This document shows, one piece after another, positions 17,658 through 27,250 of a stretch of 46,820 nucleotides of DNA; positions within the stretch are counted from its first letter, which is position 1, and every line of letters begins with the position of its first letter. This stretch comes from Bacteroidota bacterium (GTDB taxonomy: Bacteria; Bacteroidota; Ignavibacteria; Ignavibacteriales; Ignavibacteriaceae): NCBI GenBank assembly GCA_021824565.1, contig JAKAKL010000132.1, positions 1-46,820 of the forward strand, written 5' to 3'. The notes below the pieces were generated by a model. The model saw only the letters and a list, made by a program, of their open reading frames with translations, made no database searches and was not told the origin of the DNA. The position numbers and the translations under genes were made by a program.

Positions 17658-18770
17658 ATGGAAATAAACTGGGACGGGCTATACGGTCAAGATAATGTTA
17701 AAGCGCTTCTTTCTAAGATAATCGACTCATCAAATGTTCCTCACGCGTTTTTATTCCAGGGTATAGACGGTATTGGAAAAGATCTTACAGCGTTTAAATT
17801 TGCTGAGAATCTAAACGCAAAATTTATCGACGCAAAAGCCTTTCATATTATTCAAAATCAAATTAGAAGCCTTTCTGAACCATATATTAAATATATATTT
17901 CCTCTGCCGCGCGGCAAAAATGAAACTGAAAGCAACGGTCCTACGGAAAAATTAAGCGAGGAAGAAATTCAGACTATTCGAGAAGAAATAGAAAAAAAAA
18001 TAAGCAATCCTTACTATAAAATTTCAATTCCTAAAGCAAATACTATTAAAGTAAATAGTATTAGAGAAATTAAAAAATTTATTTCATTGGATTTTTCTGA
18101 TATTAGGTTCAGAGTCATAATTATATCAGATGCTCATTTGATGAACGAAGAAGCGCAAAATGCTTTGCTAAAAAATCTGGAAGAGCCTCCTGAAGGAATT
18201 ATTTTTATTCTTACAACGCCTTTTCCTAATTATTTAAGAGAAACTATAAGATCGAGGTGCTGGAATATCCATTTTAATCCGTTACAAAATACGGCGCTAA
18301 AAGAAATTTTAGTTCAACGGTTTGAAGTCGATGAAGATCTGGGAATTGAGATAGCTCCTTTTTCTAACGGCTCTATTTTAAACGCGTTGCAGCTTATAGA
18401 AAATGATTTTGAAAAATTATTAGAACGGACAATTTCATTTTTGAGGTTTTCTTTTGGAAAGAAATTTAACTCAGCTTATGATGAAATTTCATCTTTTTTA
18501 TATGAAAGCGATTCTCAATCAATTAAACTTATCATTCAAATGATTATTACCTGGCTGAATGATTTGCAGAAATATAGAATTGGCTCTAACGACATTTATT
18601 TTGCTGATTATAAGGAAACTCTAATAAAATTTAACACGAGATTTCCAAAAGTCAGTCTGAATAACCTCGTTTCTAAGTTAGATAATTTATCATCAATAAT
18701 CTCAAACAATGTTAATTTAAATGTTATCGCACTAAATTTAATATTTAATGTTGCGTCATTGACTACATAG
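17658..18770 (+). CDS. holB: DNA polymerase III delta prime-like clamp-loader subunit
   Basis: An AAA+ family protein of 370 residues with the delta-prime layout: GLYGQDNVKALLSKII at 8-23, VPHAFLFQG, then a long insertion, and the sensor-1 region LMNEEAQNALLKNLEEPPEGIIFILTT with SRC afterwards. The P-loop is GIDGIGKD, with Asp in place of the usual Ser/Thr, and the usual Cys4 zinc module is missing, so it is probably a non-hydrolysing structural subunit. It stabilises beta-clamp loading at the replication fork. Start ATG 17658 follows a terminator by three bases. Confidence 0.85.
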   Translation: MEINWDGLYGQDNVKALLSKIIDSSNVPHAFLFQGIDGIGKDLTAFKFAENLNAKFIDAKAFHIIQNQIRSLSEPYIKYIFPLPRGKNETESNGPTEKLSEEEIQTIREEIEKKISNPYYKISIPKANTIKVNSIREIKKFISLDFSDIRFRVIIISDAHLMNEEAQNALLKNLEEPPEGIIFILTTPFPNYLRETIRSRCWNIHFNPLQNTALKEILVQRFEVDEDLGIEIAPFSNGSILNALQLIENDFEKLLERTISFLRFSFGKKFNSAYDEISSFLYESDSQSIKLIIQMIITWLNDLQKYRIGSNDIYFADYKETLIKFNTRFPKVSLNNLVSKLDNLSSIISNNVNLNVIALNLIFNVASLTT

Positions 18771-18784
18771 CATTATAAAAATTT

Positions 18785-19651
18785 ATGAAAGAAAAAAACA
18801 TGGAAATAAAAAACATTTCAGTAATTGGCGGGGGAACAATGGGAAACGGAATAGCTCATGTACTCGCATTAAAGGATTATCAAGTAAACCTCGTTGAACA
18901 GACCGAAGAACTTGTAAATAAGGCAGTTAAAAACATATCTGCAAATTTAGACAGGCAAATCAAAAAAGAGATTATAAACTTGGAAGATAAGAATAGGACT
19001 CTAAAAAATATTATAGCCATTTCCGGTATAAAAAATATTCATGCAGAAACCGACTTAGTTATCGAAGCAATATATGAAAATAAAGATGCTAAGCTTAAGA
19101 TATTTAATGAGATAAATAATATAGTAAAACAAGATTCTATTTTCGCGAGCAACACATCTTCAATTTCTATTACGGAACTTTCAGCCAATAACAGACCAGA
19201 AAAATTTATTGGAATGCATTTTATGAACCCGGTTCCTGTCATGCAGTTAGTAGAAATAATTAGAGGATATTCTACAAACAATGAAACTTTTAATGTTATA
19301 AAGGAGCTTACATTAAAAATCGGGAAAATCCCAGTTGAAGTTTTTGACTATCCAGGCTTTATTTCAAACAGGATATTAATGCCAATGATCAATGAAGCTA
19401 TTTATGCGTTAATGGAAGGCGTAGCATCTGCTGAGTCAATAGATACTGTTATGAAATTAGGGATGAACCATCCAATGGGACCACTAACTTTAGCTGACTT
19501 TATTGGTCTTGATGTTTGCTTGGCGATTATGGAAGTGCTGTATACGGGATTTAATGATTCCAAATACAGACCATGTCCTTTATTAAAAAAAATGGTAGCT
19601 GCTAAAAAATTAGGGCGAAAATCAGGCGAAGGCTTTTTTAAATACGCCTAA
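18785..19651 (+). CDS. 3-hydroxyacyl-CoA (3-hydroxybutyryl-CoA) dehydrogenase
   Basis: NAD(P)-dependent oxidation of 3-hydroxyacyl-CoA to 3-oxoacyl-CoA, used in fatty acid or butyrate metabolism. The 288-residue protein has an N-terminal Rossmann fold with GGGTMGNGIA, the family signature GMHFMNPVPVMQLVEIIRG containing the catalytic His, and a C-terminal domain (NRILMPMINEAIYALMEG, MNHPMGPLTLADFIGLDV). Two ATGs, 18785 and 18800, are possible; the second is closer to the Rossmann strand. Length fits the single-function short enzyme (HBD/PaaH type). Confidence 0.93.
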   Translation: MKEKNMEIKNISVIGGGTMGNGIAHVLALKDYQVNLVEQTEELVNKAVKNISANLDRQIKKEIINLEDKNRTLKNIIAISGIKNIHAETDLVIEAIYENKDAKLKIFNEINNIVKQDSIFASNTSSISITELSANNRPEKFIGMHFMNPVPVMQLVEIIRGYSTNNETFNVIKELTLKIGKIPVEVFDYPGFISNRILMPMINEAIYALMEGVASAESIDTVMKLGMNHPMGPLTLADFIGLDVCLAIMEVLYTGFNDSKYRPCPLLKKMVAAKKLGRKSGEGFFKYA

Positions 19652-19890
19652 TGTTAGGGAGATAAAAATTTTTCGTTGCTTTTAAATGATGAATTGGAAC
19701 TACAACCGGACAAGTATCATCATAACAAGAATATTTTTCTATTTTAAGAACCTTACTATTTGCTAATATCTAATTGTCTAAAGAAGAGATAATAAGTTAG
19801 AAATAATACTATGATTTTATTTATTATTGTCTGATAATGTATATTATGTAAACTAATATTTTCATGTCAAAAGTCTTTACTTCCCTAAAG
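19652..19890. other. AT-rich convergent gap with one minus-strand open fragment
   Basis: Between the convergent 3-hydroxyacyl-CoA dehydrogenase and ftsY ends. The minus strand has a 43-codon frame without a start (19638-19769) that reads SKVLKIEKYSCYDDTCPVVV in part; no strong terminator hairpin is seen. Nothing else is supported. Confidence 0.4.
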
Positions 19891-20814
19891 TTAACCAAAT
19901 ATTGCCGCAACGAAAGATTCAGGATCAAAACTTTGCAAATCATCTATGCTTTCGCCAACTCCAATATATTTTACCGGTACTTTTTGTTTATCGCATATCT
20001 GAAAGACTACGCCGCCTTTTGCAGTACCATCAAGTTTAGTTATAACAAGACCAGAAATAGAAGTTACTTTTGAAAATTCTTGAGCTTGTGAAACTGCATT
20101 TTGCCCAGTGTTTCCGTCAAGCACCAAAAGTGTCTCATGCGGCGCATCCGGAATGACTTTAGAAATAACCCTGCTTATTTTATTAAGTTCATCCATTAAA
20201 TTAGCTTTATTATGAAGCCTGCCTGCTGTATCAATAATAGCAACATCATAATTTCCTTTTATCGCTGTATTTACGGTTTCAAAAGCAACAGAAGAAGGAT
20301 CGGCGCCAGATTGTCTCTGTATAATTTTAACTTTAGCACGCTCCGCCCAGATATTTAGTTGTTCACTTGCAGCGGCTCTAAATGTATCTGCAGCCCCAAC
20401 AATTACTTCCAGATTATTTTTGCTGAAATTATTCGCTAATTTTCCGATGGTCGTTGTTTTACCTACTCCGTTGACTCCAACAACTAATATTACGTACGGT
20501 TTATACTTGATTTCATGATTGTCTGAATTATTGGCAAAGACAGAGAGCAATTCTTCTCTCACAATTCTCAATACATTTATATTCGATCTATCTTTTTCTT
20601 CTTTTAATTTTATTCTGCTTTTGTCAATTATTTTTTCGGTTAGTTCAAACCCGATATCGGATGTAATTAAAATTTCTTCAACCTTTTCTAAGATATCTTC
20701 ATCTATTACAGCCTTACCGCTAATTACTTCACTTAAAGAGTTAGCTAATTTATTTCTTGTCTTAGACAAGCCGTCTTTCAGTTTATCAAAATTAAAATTC
20801 TTAAATAGCTTCAT
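19891..20814 (-). CDS. ftsY: signal recognition particle receptor FtsY
   Basis: The SRP receptor GTPase that docks ribosome-SRP complexes at the membrane. The 307-residue protein contains only the NG domains: an N helical bundle (residues 1-90) and a G domain with GVNGVGKTTT, AADTFRAAASEQL, DTAGR, TKLDGTAKGG and the C-terminal GVGESIDDLQSFDPESFV. There is no acidic A domain, as in many FCB bacteria. It overlaps pgsA by 14 bases and is probably cotranscribed with it. Confidence 0.97.
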   Translation of the reverse strand: MKLFKNFNFDKLKDGLSKTRNKLANSLSEVISGKAVIDEDILEKVEEILITSDIGFELTEKIIDKSRIKLKEEKDRSNINVLRIVREELLSVFANNSDNHEIKYKPYVILVVGVNGVGKTTTIGKLANNFSKNNLEVIVGAADTFRAAASEQLNIWAERAKVKIIQRQSGADPSSVAFETVNTAIKGNYDVAIIDTAGRLHNKANLMDELNKISRVISKVIPDAPHETLLVLDGNTGQNAVSQAQEFSKVTSISGLVITKLDGTAKGGVVFQICDKQKVPVKYIGVGESIDDLQSFDPESFVAAIFG

Positions 20815-21370
20815 TTTTTTTTCTGCTTATGAATTCATTAGCCCGAATTGAATAACCAACCAACGAAACAAACATTAATAGAATGCTCGATACATATAGC
20901 AGATTAAAGGCTAAATTATTATTCAAGTTTAATAGTATGAGAAGTATAATGACACCGATATTTATAACAGTAATTTTGCCGAGGATATTTGATGGAAGTA
21001 CCTTCCCTATTTTTCTTGTTGTATAGATACCGCCAATAAAAATCAGTAAGTCTCGTGCAACAACAATTGAAAGATAATATGATGGAATAAGATTAATTAA
21101 ATACAACTTTATAACGACAGCACCTACAGCAATTTTGTCTGCTAAAGGATCAATAATTTTCCCAAACTCGGTTATTTCATTTCTTTTCCTAGCGATGTAT
21201 CCGTCAAGTACGTCTGTCATAGATGCAATCACACAGACAATAAAGGCATCTATGTTTACCTGATGCACAGAATTTTCTTTTATCAAAAACCAAATTGGTA
21301 CGGCAAGCAGCAGCCTCAACATGCTCAGCATATTTGACAAAGTAAAAATATTTTTGCTATCAAAGTTCAT
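20801..21370 (-). CDS. pgsA: CDP-diacylglycerol--glycerol-3-phosphate 3-phosphatidyltransferase
   Basis: Makes phosphatidylglycerol phosphate from CDP-diacylglycerol and glycerol-3-phosphate at the inner membrane. The 189-residue protein has several hydrophobic segments and the CDP-alcohol phosphatidyltransferase motif with Asp56-Gly57 (VLDGYIARKRN) continuing to EFGKIIDPLADK, containing the conserved AR, G, D and D. Other enzymes of the superfamily share this motif, but the length and its place next to ftsY fit PgsA. It shares four bases with the S8 protease stop region upstream. Confidence 0.9.
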   Translation of the reverse strand: MNFDSKNIFTLSNMLSMLRLLLAVPIWFLIKENSVHQVNIDAFIVCVIASMTDVLDGYIARKRNEITEFGKIIDPLADKIAVGAVVIKLYLINLIPSYYLSIVVARDLLIFIGGIYTTRKIGKVLPSNILGKITVINIGVIILLILLNLNNNLAFNLLYVSSILLMFVSLVGYSIRANEFISRKKNEAI

Positions 21371-24300
21371 CGTATAACTGCAAATTTACCAATTTTTTCT
21401 TGTACTTCATTATTTGCGTCATTCAACATTACAATACGATATATATATATACCGCTGTTTATTAAGTTGCCACTCAAATCTCTTAAGTTAAATGTTACTC
21501 CGCCATTTTGTGTCTCGGCTGAAAATTCGGAAATTTTCTTTCCACTAAGAGCGAAGATTGATATTTTAACTTTATCGGGTACATTGGCAAATGTAATTTT
21601 CCCTTCCCCATTTGAAATCACTGCCGGACTCGGATAAACATAAACATCTGAAAGATCCTTAGCAGAAGCGGCTAATACAATGTAGCTCCCTGCTCCGTTA
21701 TTGATTGATATTTTTCCCGATGCTTCAGATGAGGTTACATTATCTATCTTCAATTTATACGCAATGCCTATTGAACCTAAAGGACGTTTACCGTCTAAGT
21801 TAATACAAACCGAATTTTTATTTGTTGGATCCAATAGAATGTTTGTGATTTTATTGTAGGGCTCAAAAGAGTAGTTATCAACATTTGTAGCGCTTATCGA
21901 ATCAACAGCCATGTTAAAAGTAATTTCAACTTCAGATGTTGTAAGAATCTTAAAAGCTGTAACGTAAAAATTTGTTTTTTCAACTAAGCTGTCAACCATA
22001 AAGCTAACAGTATCATTCATAATGGGCGAACCATAATAATCGTTTAATTTGTTTAAAATCATTTTATGGATACCAGGTGATAAAGCTGCTTCAAATGTCA
22101 GCATGTAAGAATCTTCATTTGGAACTGAAATTGAATTCGGAAAGTTGTAGTTGTCAATATAAAAAGAATTTAGATCTTGTATCTTATTATCTACGCGGTT
22201 TGAAAAATTAAGAACTACAGTATTTGGACTATTGCTGTTAACCGAATTTAAGCGCGCCGGTTGATGAGAAAAAACATTCACAATGCTGCTTAAACTAGAT
22301 AAGTAATTTTGTCTTGTCGCGTCGTAAGCTTTTACTGAATAATAATAGCTCGTAGAATTTAAAACACTGGAATCTATGTATTTGTTTGTCAAAGTTGAAT
22401 CGAGCAAACTAATATTGTTTTGATTATTTCCTCTGTAAATATAAAATTTATTTCCGCTTCCGTCCCAGCTTAATTTAATTTTAGAAGAGTCCAAGCTGAA
22501 GCCGGCTAAATTATAAGGAACTGATGCAGAATTTGGTTCAGCAAATTCATAAAAATTAATTCCTTGATTAGTCGGTAAAGCAACTTCATGAACTCCGTTT
22601 TTATTTAGGTCGCCTACAAAAATAGAACTTGAATTTACATTATTTGCATACGATACAATTGTATTTTTTCCATTATCGTATCTAAAAATGTATGAGTAAG
22701 GATATATGAAAAGAATTAAATCATCATAATTCTTGTTTTCTATATTGGCAAACCTGATACTGTTATTTGTTGTTTGGAAAGTAGACGTTGAAGCCGCGGA
22801 GAGATCAACAAATGATTGATTGTAAACAACATTTAAGGAGTCGTTCAGTAAATTAAAAACAAGCAATTTATAATATGGAGCAATACTTTCTGATGGATCT
22901 GAGTGCAGCAAAACCGCTAAACAAGTTTTACCATTCCCTAAATAATTTCCCGATGCTAATAGAGCAGTTGATCCAACCATATTTGTACTTATTATTGAAC
23001 CTCTTTGAAAATTATCTGAGCCTAAAATATTATAGCTGAAAATATCTCCGCCTTCATCGACCATCCAAATTGCATCCCTTCCGCTTCCATCTATATCGGC
23101 AATAACCGCATGCGGTGCATCAAGCATATTACCGCCGCTTCCCGGATTTGTAAAATCCACTAGACGATTTCTATCGTATAAACTTAAATCGCTTTTTACT
23201 TTCCAGATCGAAATTGAAGTATCGCTGTCTACATCCAAGATTTCTGTAATGCCGTCACCATCAATATCTTTAGCAAGTATCGGCCAAAATTTATTTGTAG
23301 TATCAGCAAACTTTGGCAATAACTTGGAAGAGTTTAGGTTTTCCTGCTCATAAATAAATCCGTTATAAACATAATAACAAAGTAAATCTTTTTTGCCGTT
23401 GTTATTGAAGTCTCCAAAGCTCTTTGGAATGGCGTTCGGGATCGAGTCAAGTAATATAAAATTATTGTTTATCAGTTTATAAAGATAAGAAGTATTTGGA
23501 TTGGCAGAAGTTCTTAGCAAAACTTCATTAGAATCATTTGAAGTAAAACTCACAGGGTCTTTAAATATTTCACCGGCAGGCAATGAATATTGAAGCTTCT
23601 GATTAGACAAAATATTTATAAGTGCGTTAGTGTTATATACAAAATAAGAATTATTATTTAGTAAATCGCTTTTTAATCCAGCTAAGTTTTCGGCTTCATA
23701 ATAAACTTCATATTTAGAATTTTGCTGAACAAGATTTATGGGAATGAATCCAAAATGATCGGTTGATACAGAATTTGTATTTGTTGAGAAGCCGTCTAGA
23801 GATATTGAACTAAAATTGTTTGTCCCAGCCAGACGATAAAACATCTTTACGGTTGAAGGCTGATTTGTATATGCTGATGCGAGAATAGTTGCTTTACTTC
23901 CCAACAGTACTGGATTAGAAAATTGTAATTGCAAAACCGGCGGAGTTCTTTCTATCGAAAAATTAACTCTTTCCTCGGAAGACCTTCCAGTAGTAAAATT
24001 TATGACAAGCCTTAAACAGTATGAAGTATCGGGAAGGTTTATTAAGTTCAAATTAAAAATATCTCTATTCTCGGCTTGATACTGCACTCCATTAGTTAAA
24101 GTCGTCCAGGAATTTGGATCTATACCTGTTCCAAAATATAAACTATAACTGCTAAAATAAGCAGACAGTATTGTTGCATAAATATTTAGAGTATCTTTAT
24201 TAGTAGCAAGGTCTTGTTTCGGGCTATTAAATTTTACTATTGAAGGAACTGCTGCATTTAGTGCATTAAATAAATTCAGCCTCCCTGCTCCGCTGTGAAT

Positions 24301-25578
24301 ATCCCAACCAGGAGCATCAATATCGTCTGCTGTAGTTTTAAGAATTTGCTTTATTTCATCGTTAGAAAAATTTCCTAAAGAAAGAAGTAGACCAGCTGCA
24401 GCGGAAACAAACGGCGCTGAAGCAGATGTCCCGCTAACTTCAGAGTAGCCGCCGTCTTTATCAGTAGTTAAAATATCCGTACCTGGCGCTACAAGATCCA
24501 ATCTTGAACCAAAGCTGGAGCTTGAAGCCACATTATCATCTTCTGTTGAATTACCAACGCTGATAACTTCTGTATAGCCGGAAGGATAATGAGGCTGATC
24601 ATCACCTGAATTTCCTGAACTTGCTACCAGCACAACTCCTTTGTTATATGCATATCTTATAACATCGCGCAGGACATAGGAAAATTGAGTGTCGCCAAAA
24701 CTCATGTTAATTACCTTGGCTCCCATCATTACCGCATACAAAATAGCTGACGCAACGTCGTCTTCTTGCCCATAGCCGTTTGCATCGAAAGCTCTTACAT
24801 TTAAAAGTTTGACTTTCGGCGCTGCTCCTGCAATGCCAATTAAATTATTTGTCTCTGCCCCAATAATACCCGCAATGAACGTTCCATGTCCGTTTTCATC
24901 CATCGGATTATTGTTCCAGCCTGAATTATTAGTTGATGTATCTAATGCAGTGTTTCTTGTGTCAACAAAATTCCAACCCATGTAATCATCGATGTAACCG
25001 TTATTGTCATCATCTATTCCATTTGATCTTTTATCGTTCCCATTTTTATCTTTGCCGGTTTCGCCAGGATTAATATATATTTTATTTTTTAAATCCGGAT
25101 GCAGATAATCGATGCCGGTATCAATAATTCCTATAATTATTGAATCAGAACCTTCAGTAATATTCCATGCATCGAAAGCTCTTATTTTCTGTAAAGCCCA
25201 CTGCTGGCTAACGAGGCTGTCATTTGGGATTGAATCTATTTTGTAAACGTTTGCTTGCTGAACGTAATCTATGCTTTGATCATTCTGTATTTGGTTTAGA
25301 AAAATATTTGCTGAGCTTTGATTTGGAAAAGTAACTTTTAATATTCTTGAAAGATTTGGATCAGATACTCCTAAATCTTGCGCAAAGTGCTGCACAAAAT
25401 AGCTTGACTTCTGCATCTGATTATTATTGTTAGGAGTAAGGCTTCGTTCTTTGATCATTTGGTTTATCAAAGTATTGCTAACTGAGTTTTTGTACTTGAT
25501 GAAATACGTTACTTGCGGAAATGAATTGTTAATTAAAAAAAAATTAAGAAGAAGTATTAAGCTAAACCTAAACTTCAT
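21367..25578 (-). CDS. secreted S8 serine protease with FG-GAP-like repeats and T9SS sorting-like domain
   Basis: A 1403-residue exported subtilase. A signal peptide (residues 1-21) precedes a propeptide-like segment, then the peptidase S8 domain with catalytic Asp153 (IIDTGIDYLHPDL), His231 (ENGHGTFIAG), oxyanion Asn323 (SSGNSG) and Ser385 (SGTSASAP). Further on are calcium-like FG-GAP/VCBS repeats with DxDxDG-type loops (DIDGDGITEI, DIDGSGRDAI, DLNKNGVHEV), a fibronectin-like part, and a C-terminal domain (VYPSPAVISNGEGKITF to GKFAVIR) resembling a type A T9SS sorting signal. It likely acts at the cell surface or outside. It overlaps purF by 11 bases and pgsA by 4. Confidence 0.93.
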   Translation of the reverse strand: MKFRFSLILLLNFFLINNSFPQVTYFIKYKNSVSNTLINQMIKERSLTPNNNNQMQKSSYFVQHFAQDLGVSDPNLSRILKVTFPNQSSANIFLNQIQNDQSIDYVQQANVYKIDSIPNDSLVSQQWALQKIRAFDAWNITEGSDSIIIGIIDTGIDYLHPDLKNKIYINPGETGKDKNGNDKRSNGIDDDNNGYIDDYMGWNFVDTRNTALDTSTNNSGWNNNPMDENGHGTFIAGIIGAETNNLIGIAGAAPKVKLLNVRAFDANGYGQEDDVASAILYAVMMGAKVINMSFGDTQFSYVLRDVIRYAYNKGVVLVASSGNSGDDQPHYPSGYTEVISVGNSTEDDNVASSSSFGSRLDLVAPGTDILTTDKDGGYSEVSGTSASAPFVSAAAGLLLSLGNFSNDEIKQILKTTADDIDAPGWDIHSGAGRLNLFNALNAAVPSIVKFNSPKQDLATNKDTLNIYATILSAYFSSYSLYFGTGIDPNSWTTLTNGVQYQAENRDIFNLNLINLPDTSYCLRLVINFTTGRSSEERVNFSIERTPPVLQLQFSNPVLLGSKATILASAYTNQPSTVKMFYRLAGTNNFSSISLDGFSTNTNSVSTDHFGFIPINLVQQNSKYEVYYEAENLAGLKSDLLNNNSYFVYNTNALINILSNQKLQYSLPAGEIFKDPVSFTSNDSNEVLLRTSANPNTSYLYKLINNNFILLDSIPNAIPKSFGDFNNNGKKDLLCYYVYNGFIYEQENLNSSKLLPKFADTTNKFWPILAKDIDGDGITEILDVDSDTSISIWKVKSDLSLYDRNRLVDFTNPGSGGNMLDAPHAVIADIDGSGRDAIWMVDEGGDIFSYNILGSDNFQRGSIISTNMVGSTALLASGNYLGNGKTCLAVLLHSDPSESIAPYYKLLVFNLLNDSLNVVYNQSFVDLSAASTSTFQTTNNSIRFANIENKNYDDLILFIYPYSYIFRYDNGKNTIVSYANNVNSSSIFVGDLNKNGVHEVALPTNQGINFYEFAEPNSASVPYNLAGFSLDSSKIKLSWDGSGNKFYIYRGNNQNNISLLDSTLTNKYIDSSVLNSTSYYYSVKAYDATRQNYLSSLSSIVNVFSHQPARLNSVNSNSPNTVVLNFSNRVDNKIQDLNSFYIDNYNFPNSISVPNEDSYMLTFEAALSPGIHKMILNKLNDYYGSPIMNDTVSFMVDSLVEKTNFYVTAFKILTTSEVEITFNMAVDSISATNVDNYSFEPYNKITNILLDPTNKNSVCINLDGKRPLGSIGIAYKLKIDNVTSSEASGKISINNGAGSYIVLAASAKDLSDVYVYPSPAVISNGEGKITFANVPDKVKISIFALSGKKISEFSAETQNGGVTFNLRDLSGNLINSGIYIYRIVMLNDANNEVQEKIGKFAVIR

Positions 25579-27055
25579 AAATCTCTTTCTTAAAACTTAT
25601 GTCAACTTCAGTCGGATATTTCCCCGAAAAGCAAGCCGTACAAAAATTATTTGAATCAGCCTCAGAAACCGATTCAAGCATTTCATCTATAGTTAAATAT
25701 GCAAGACTGTCAACCCCTAAATATTTTTCGATTTCCTTCACATCGCCTTTCATTTGATAAGCTATTAACTCTTCTCTGCTTGGGAAATCCATTCCATAAT
25801 AACACGGATGCATTATAGGAGAAGACGATATTCTCAAATGAATAGCTTTCGGGTTTGCTTCCCTGATCAAATTAATAAGCTGCTTAGAAGTTGTGCCTCT
25901 AACAATTGAATCGTCCACAAGCACTATTGTCTTGCCTTCCAGTACACCTTTAACAATATTGAATTTAATCCTCACTCCGGTTTTTCTTTTTTCCTGTTCC
26001 GGCTGAATAAATGTGCGCCCGACATAATGACTTCTAATTAAACCGATCTCAAGCTTAGCGCTAATTCCCATCTTTTCTAATTGTGTTTCGTAGCCAATAG
26101 CGGTAGTATTAGAACTATCCGGAACACTGATTACAATCACTTTTTTGCCGTCGCTGTCATGAACAGGATATTTTTTAGCGAGCATTTTTCCCAGTCTTCG
26201 TCTCATCTTATCAACATTATGACCGAAAATAAAACTATCTGGTCTCGAAAAATATATATATTCGAAAATACAGTGTTTGTGTGGAGATGGTTCATCAAAA
26301 ATTTTAAAAGACTTTATCTCTTCAACTTTTTTTACAGTATCATCAATAACTACTATTTCTCCCGGGTTAACTTCCCTAACAAACTTTGCAGAGTTTATGT
26401 CAAAAGCACAAGTTTCGGATGCAATAACAAAATTTCCGTTTAATTTTCCAATAGATAAAGGACGAAATCCAAACGGATCTCTTGCTGCAATAAGTTTATT
26501 GTCAGTTAATATTGTTAGGCTGTATGCGCCTTCGAGTTTGGATAAAGCTTCTTTAATCTGATCAATTTGATTTTCCAGCCTGCTTCGTGCAATAAGATGA
26601 AGTATGACCTCAGTATCGCTCGTTGTTTGGAATATTGCTCCTTCTTCAACTAACTCATCTCTTAACTGTTTCGCATTGGTTAGATTACCATTATGGGCAA
26701 CCGCCAAATTACCCAAACGGTAGTTTACCACAAACGGCTGAATATTCTTTTTTGATTCTGAAGAACCGGTAGTTGAATATCTATTGTGCCCAATAGCAGC
26801 ATTGCCGGTTAAAACGGTTTTAAATATATTCGAGTCAGCGTAAACATCAGCAACCAACCCTTCATCTTTATGTATATTAAAAATTGGTTTACCGTTTTTG
26901 TTAAAATCGCGGGTAACTATTCCGCTTGCTTCTTGTCCCCTGTGCTGGAGTGAATGAAGTCCATAATATGTATTAACAGCAGCTTCATTTGTTCCAAATA
27001 TACCAAAGATACCGCAATGACATTTTGGTTTATCTTTTACAAAGTTAAAATTCAT
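25568..27055 (-). CDS. purF: amidophosphoribosyltransferase
   Basis: First committed step of purine synthesis: PRPP plus glutamine gives 5-phosphoribosylamine. The 495-residue protein has a 13-residue propeptide ending before catalytic Cys14 (CGIFGIFG), an Ntn-type glutaminase domain (HNRYSTTG, HNGNLTN), a phosphoribosyltransferase domain with VLVDDSIVRGTTSKQ, and a C-terminal NFCTACFSGKYPTEVD typical of the Bacillus-type, iron-sulfur containing enzyme. The cleaved propeptide and FeS cysteines are inferred from the family. It leads the minus-strand run purF - S8 - pgsA - ftsY. Confidence 0.96.
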   Translation of the reverse strand: MNFNFVKDKPKCHCGIFGIFGTNEAAVNTYYGLHSLQHRGQEASGIVTRDFNKNGKPIFNIHKDEGLVADVYADSNIFKTVLTGNAAIGHNRYSTTGSSESKKNIQPFVVNYRLGNLAVAHNGNLTNAKQLRDELVEEGAIFQTTSDTEVILHLIARSRLENQIDQIKEALSKLEGAYSLTILTDNKLIAARDPFGFRPLSIGKLNGNFVIASETCAFDINSAKFVREVNPGEIVVIDDTVKKVEEIKSFKIFDEPSPHKHCIFEYIYFSRPDSFIFGHNVDKMRRRLGKMLAKKYPVHDSDGKKVIVISVPDSSNTTAIGYETQLEKMGISAKLEIGLIRSHYVGRTFIQPEQEKRKTGVRIKFNIVKGVLEGKTIVLVDDSIVRGTTSKQLINLIREANPKAIHLRISSSPIMHPCYYGMDFPSREELIAYQMKGDVKEIEKYLGVDSLAYLTIDEMLESVSEADSNNFCTACFSGKYPTEVDISFKKEIYEV

Positions 27056-27172
27056 AACACTAATCTGAAAAAATTTAGAGGCAAAATTACGGAATTAAAT
27101 TGTCTAATTAAAATAATGTATAATGAAAAAGAAAAAAAAATAAAATATGCAACAAAGATTTTTAGAAAGGAG

Positions 27173-27246
27173 TCGGAACGGTGGGATTTGAACCCACGAC
27201 CACCTGAACCCCATTCAGGTACGCTACCGGGCTGCGCCACGTTCCG
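27173..27246 (-). tRNA. tRNA-Pro (anticodon GGG)
   Basis: On the minus strand a full cloverleaf can be drawn: acceptor stem CGGAACG with CGTTCCG, D arm with AGCCCGGTA, anticodon stem CCTGA/TCAGG with loop ATGGGGT giving anticodon GGG, and T arm GTGGG-TTCAAAT-CCCAC. The discriminator is A. The next bases are not CCA, so CCA must be added after transcription. It lies between purF and the MerR-family gene. Start and end are good to about one base. Confidence 0.95.
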
Positions 27247-27250
27247 AAAA

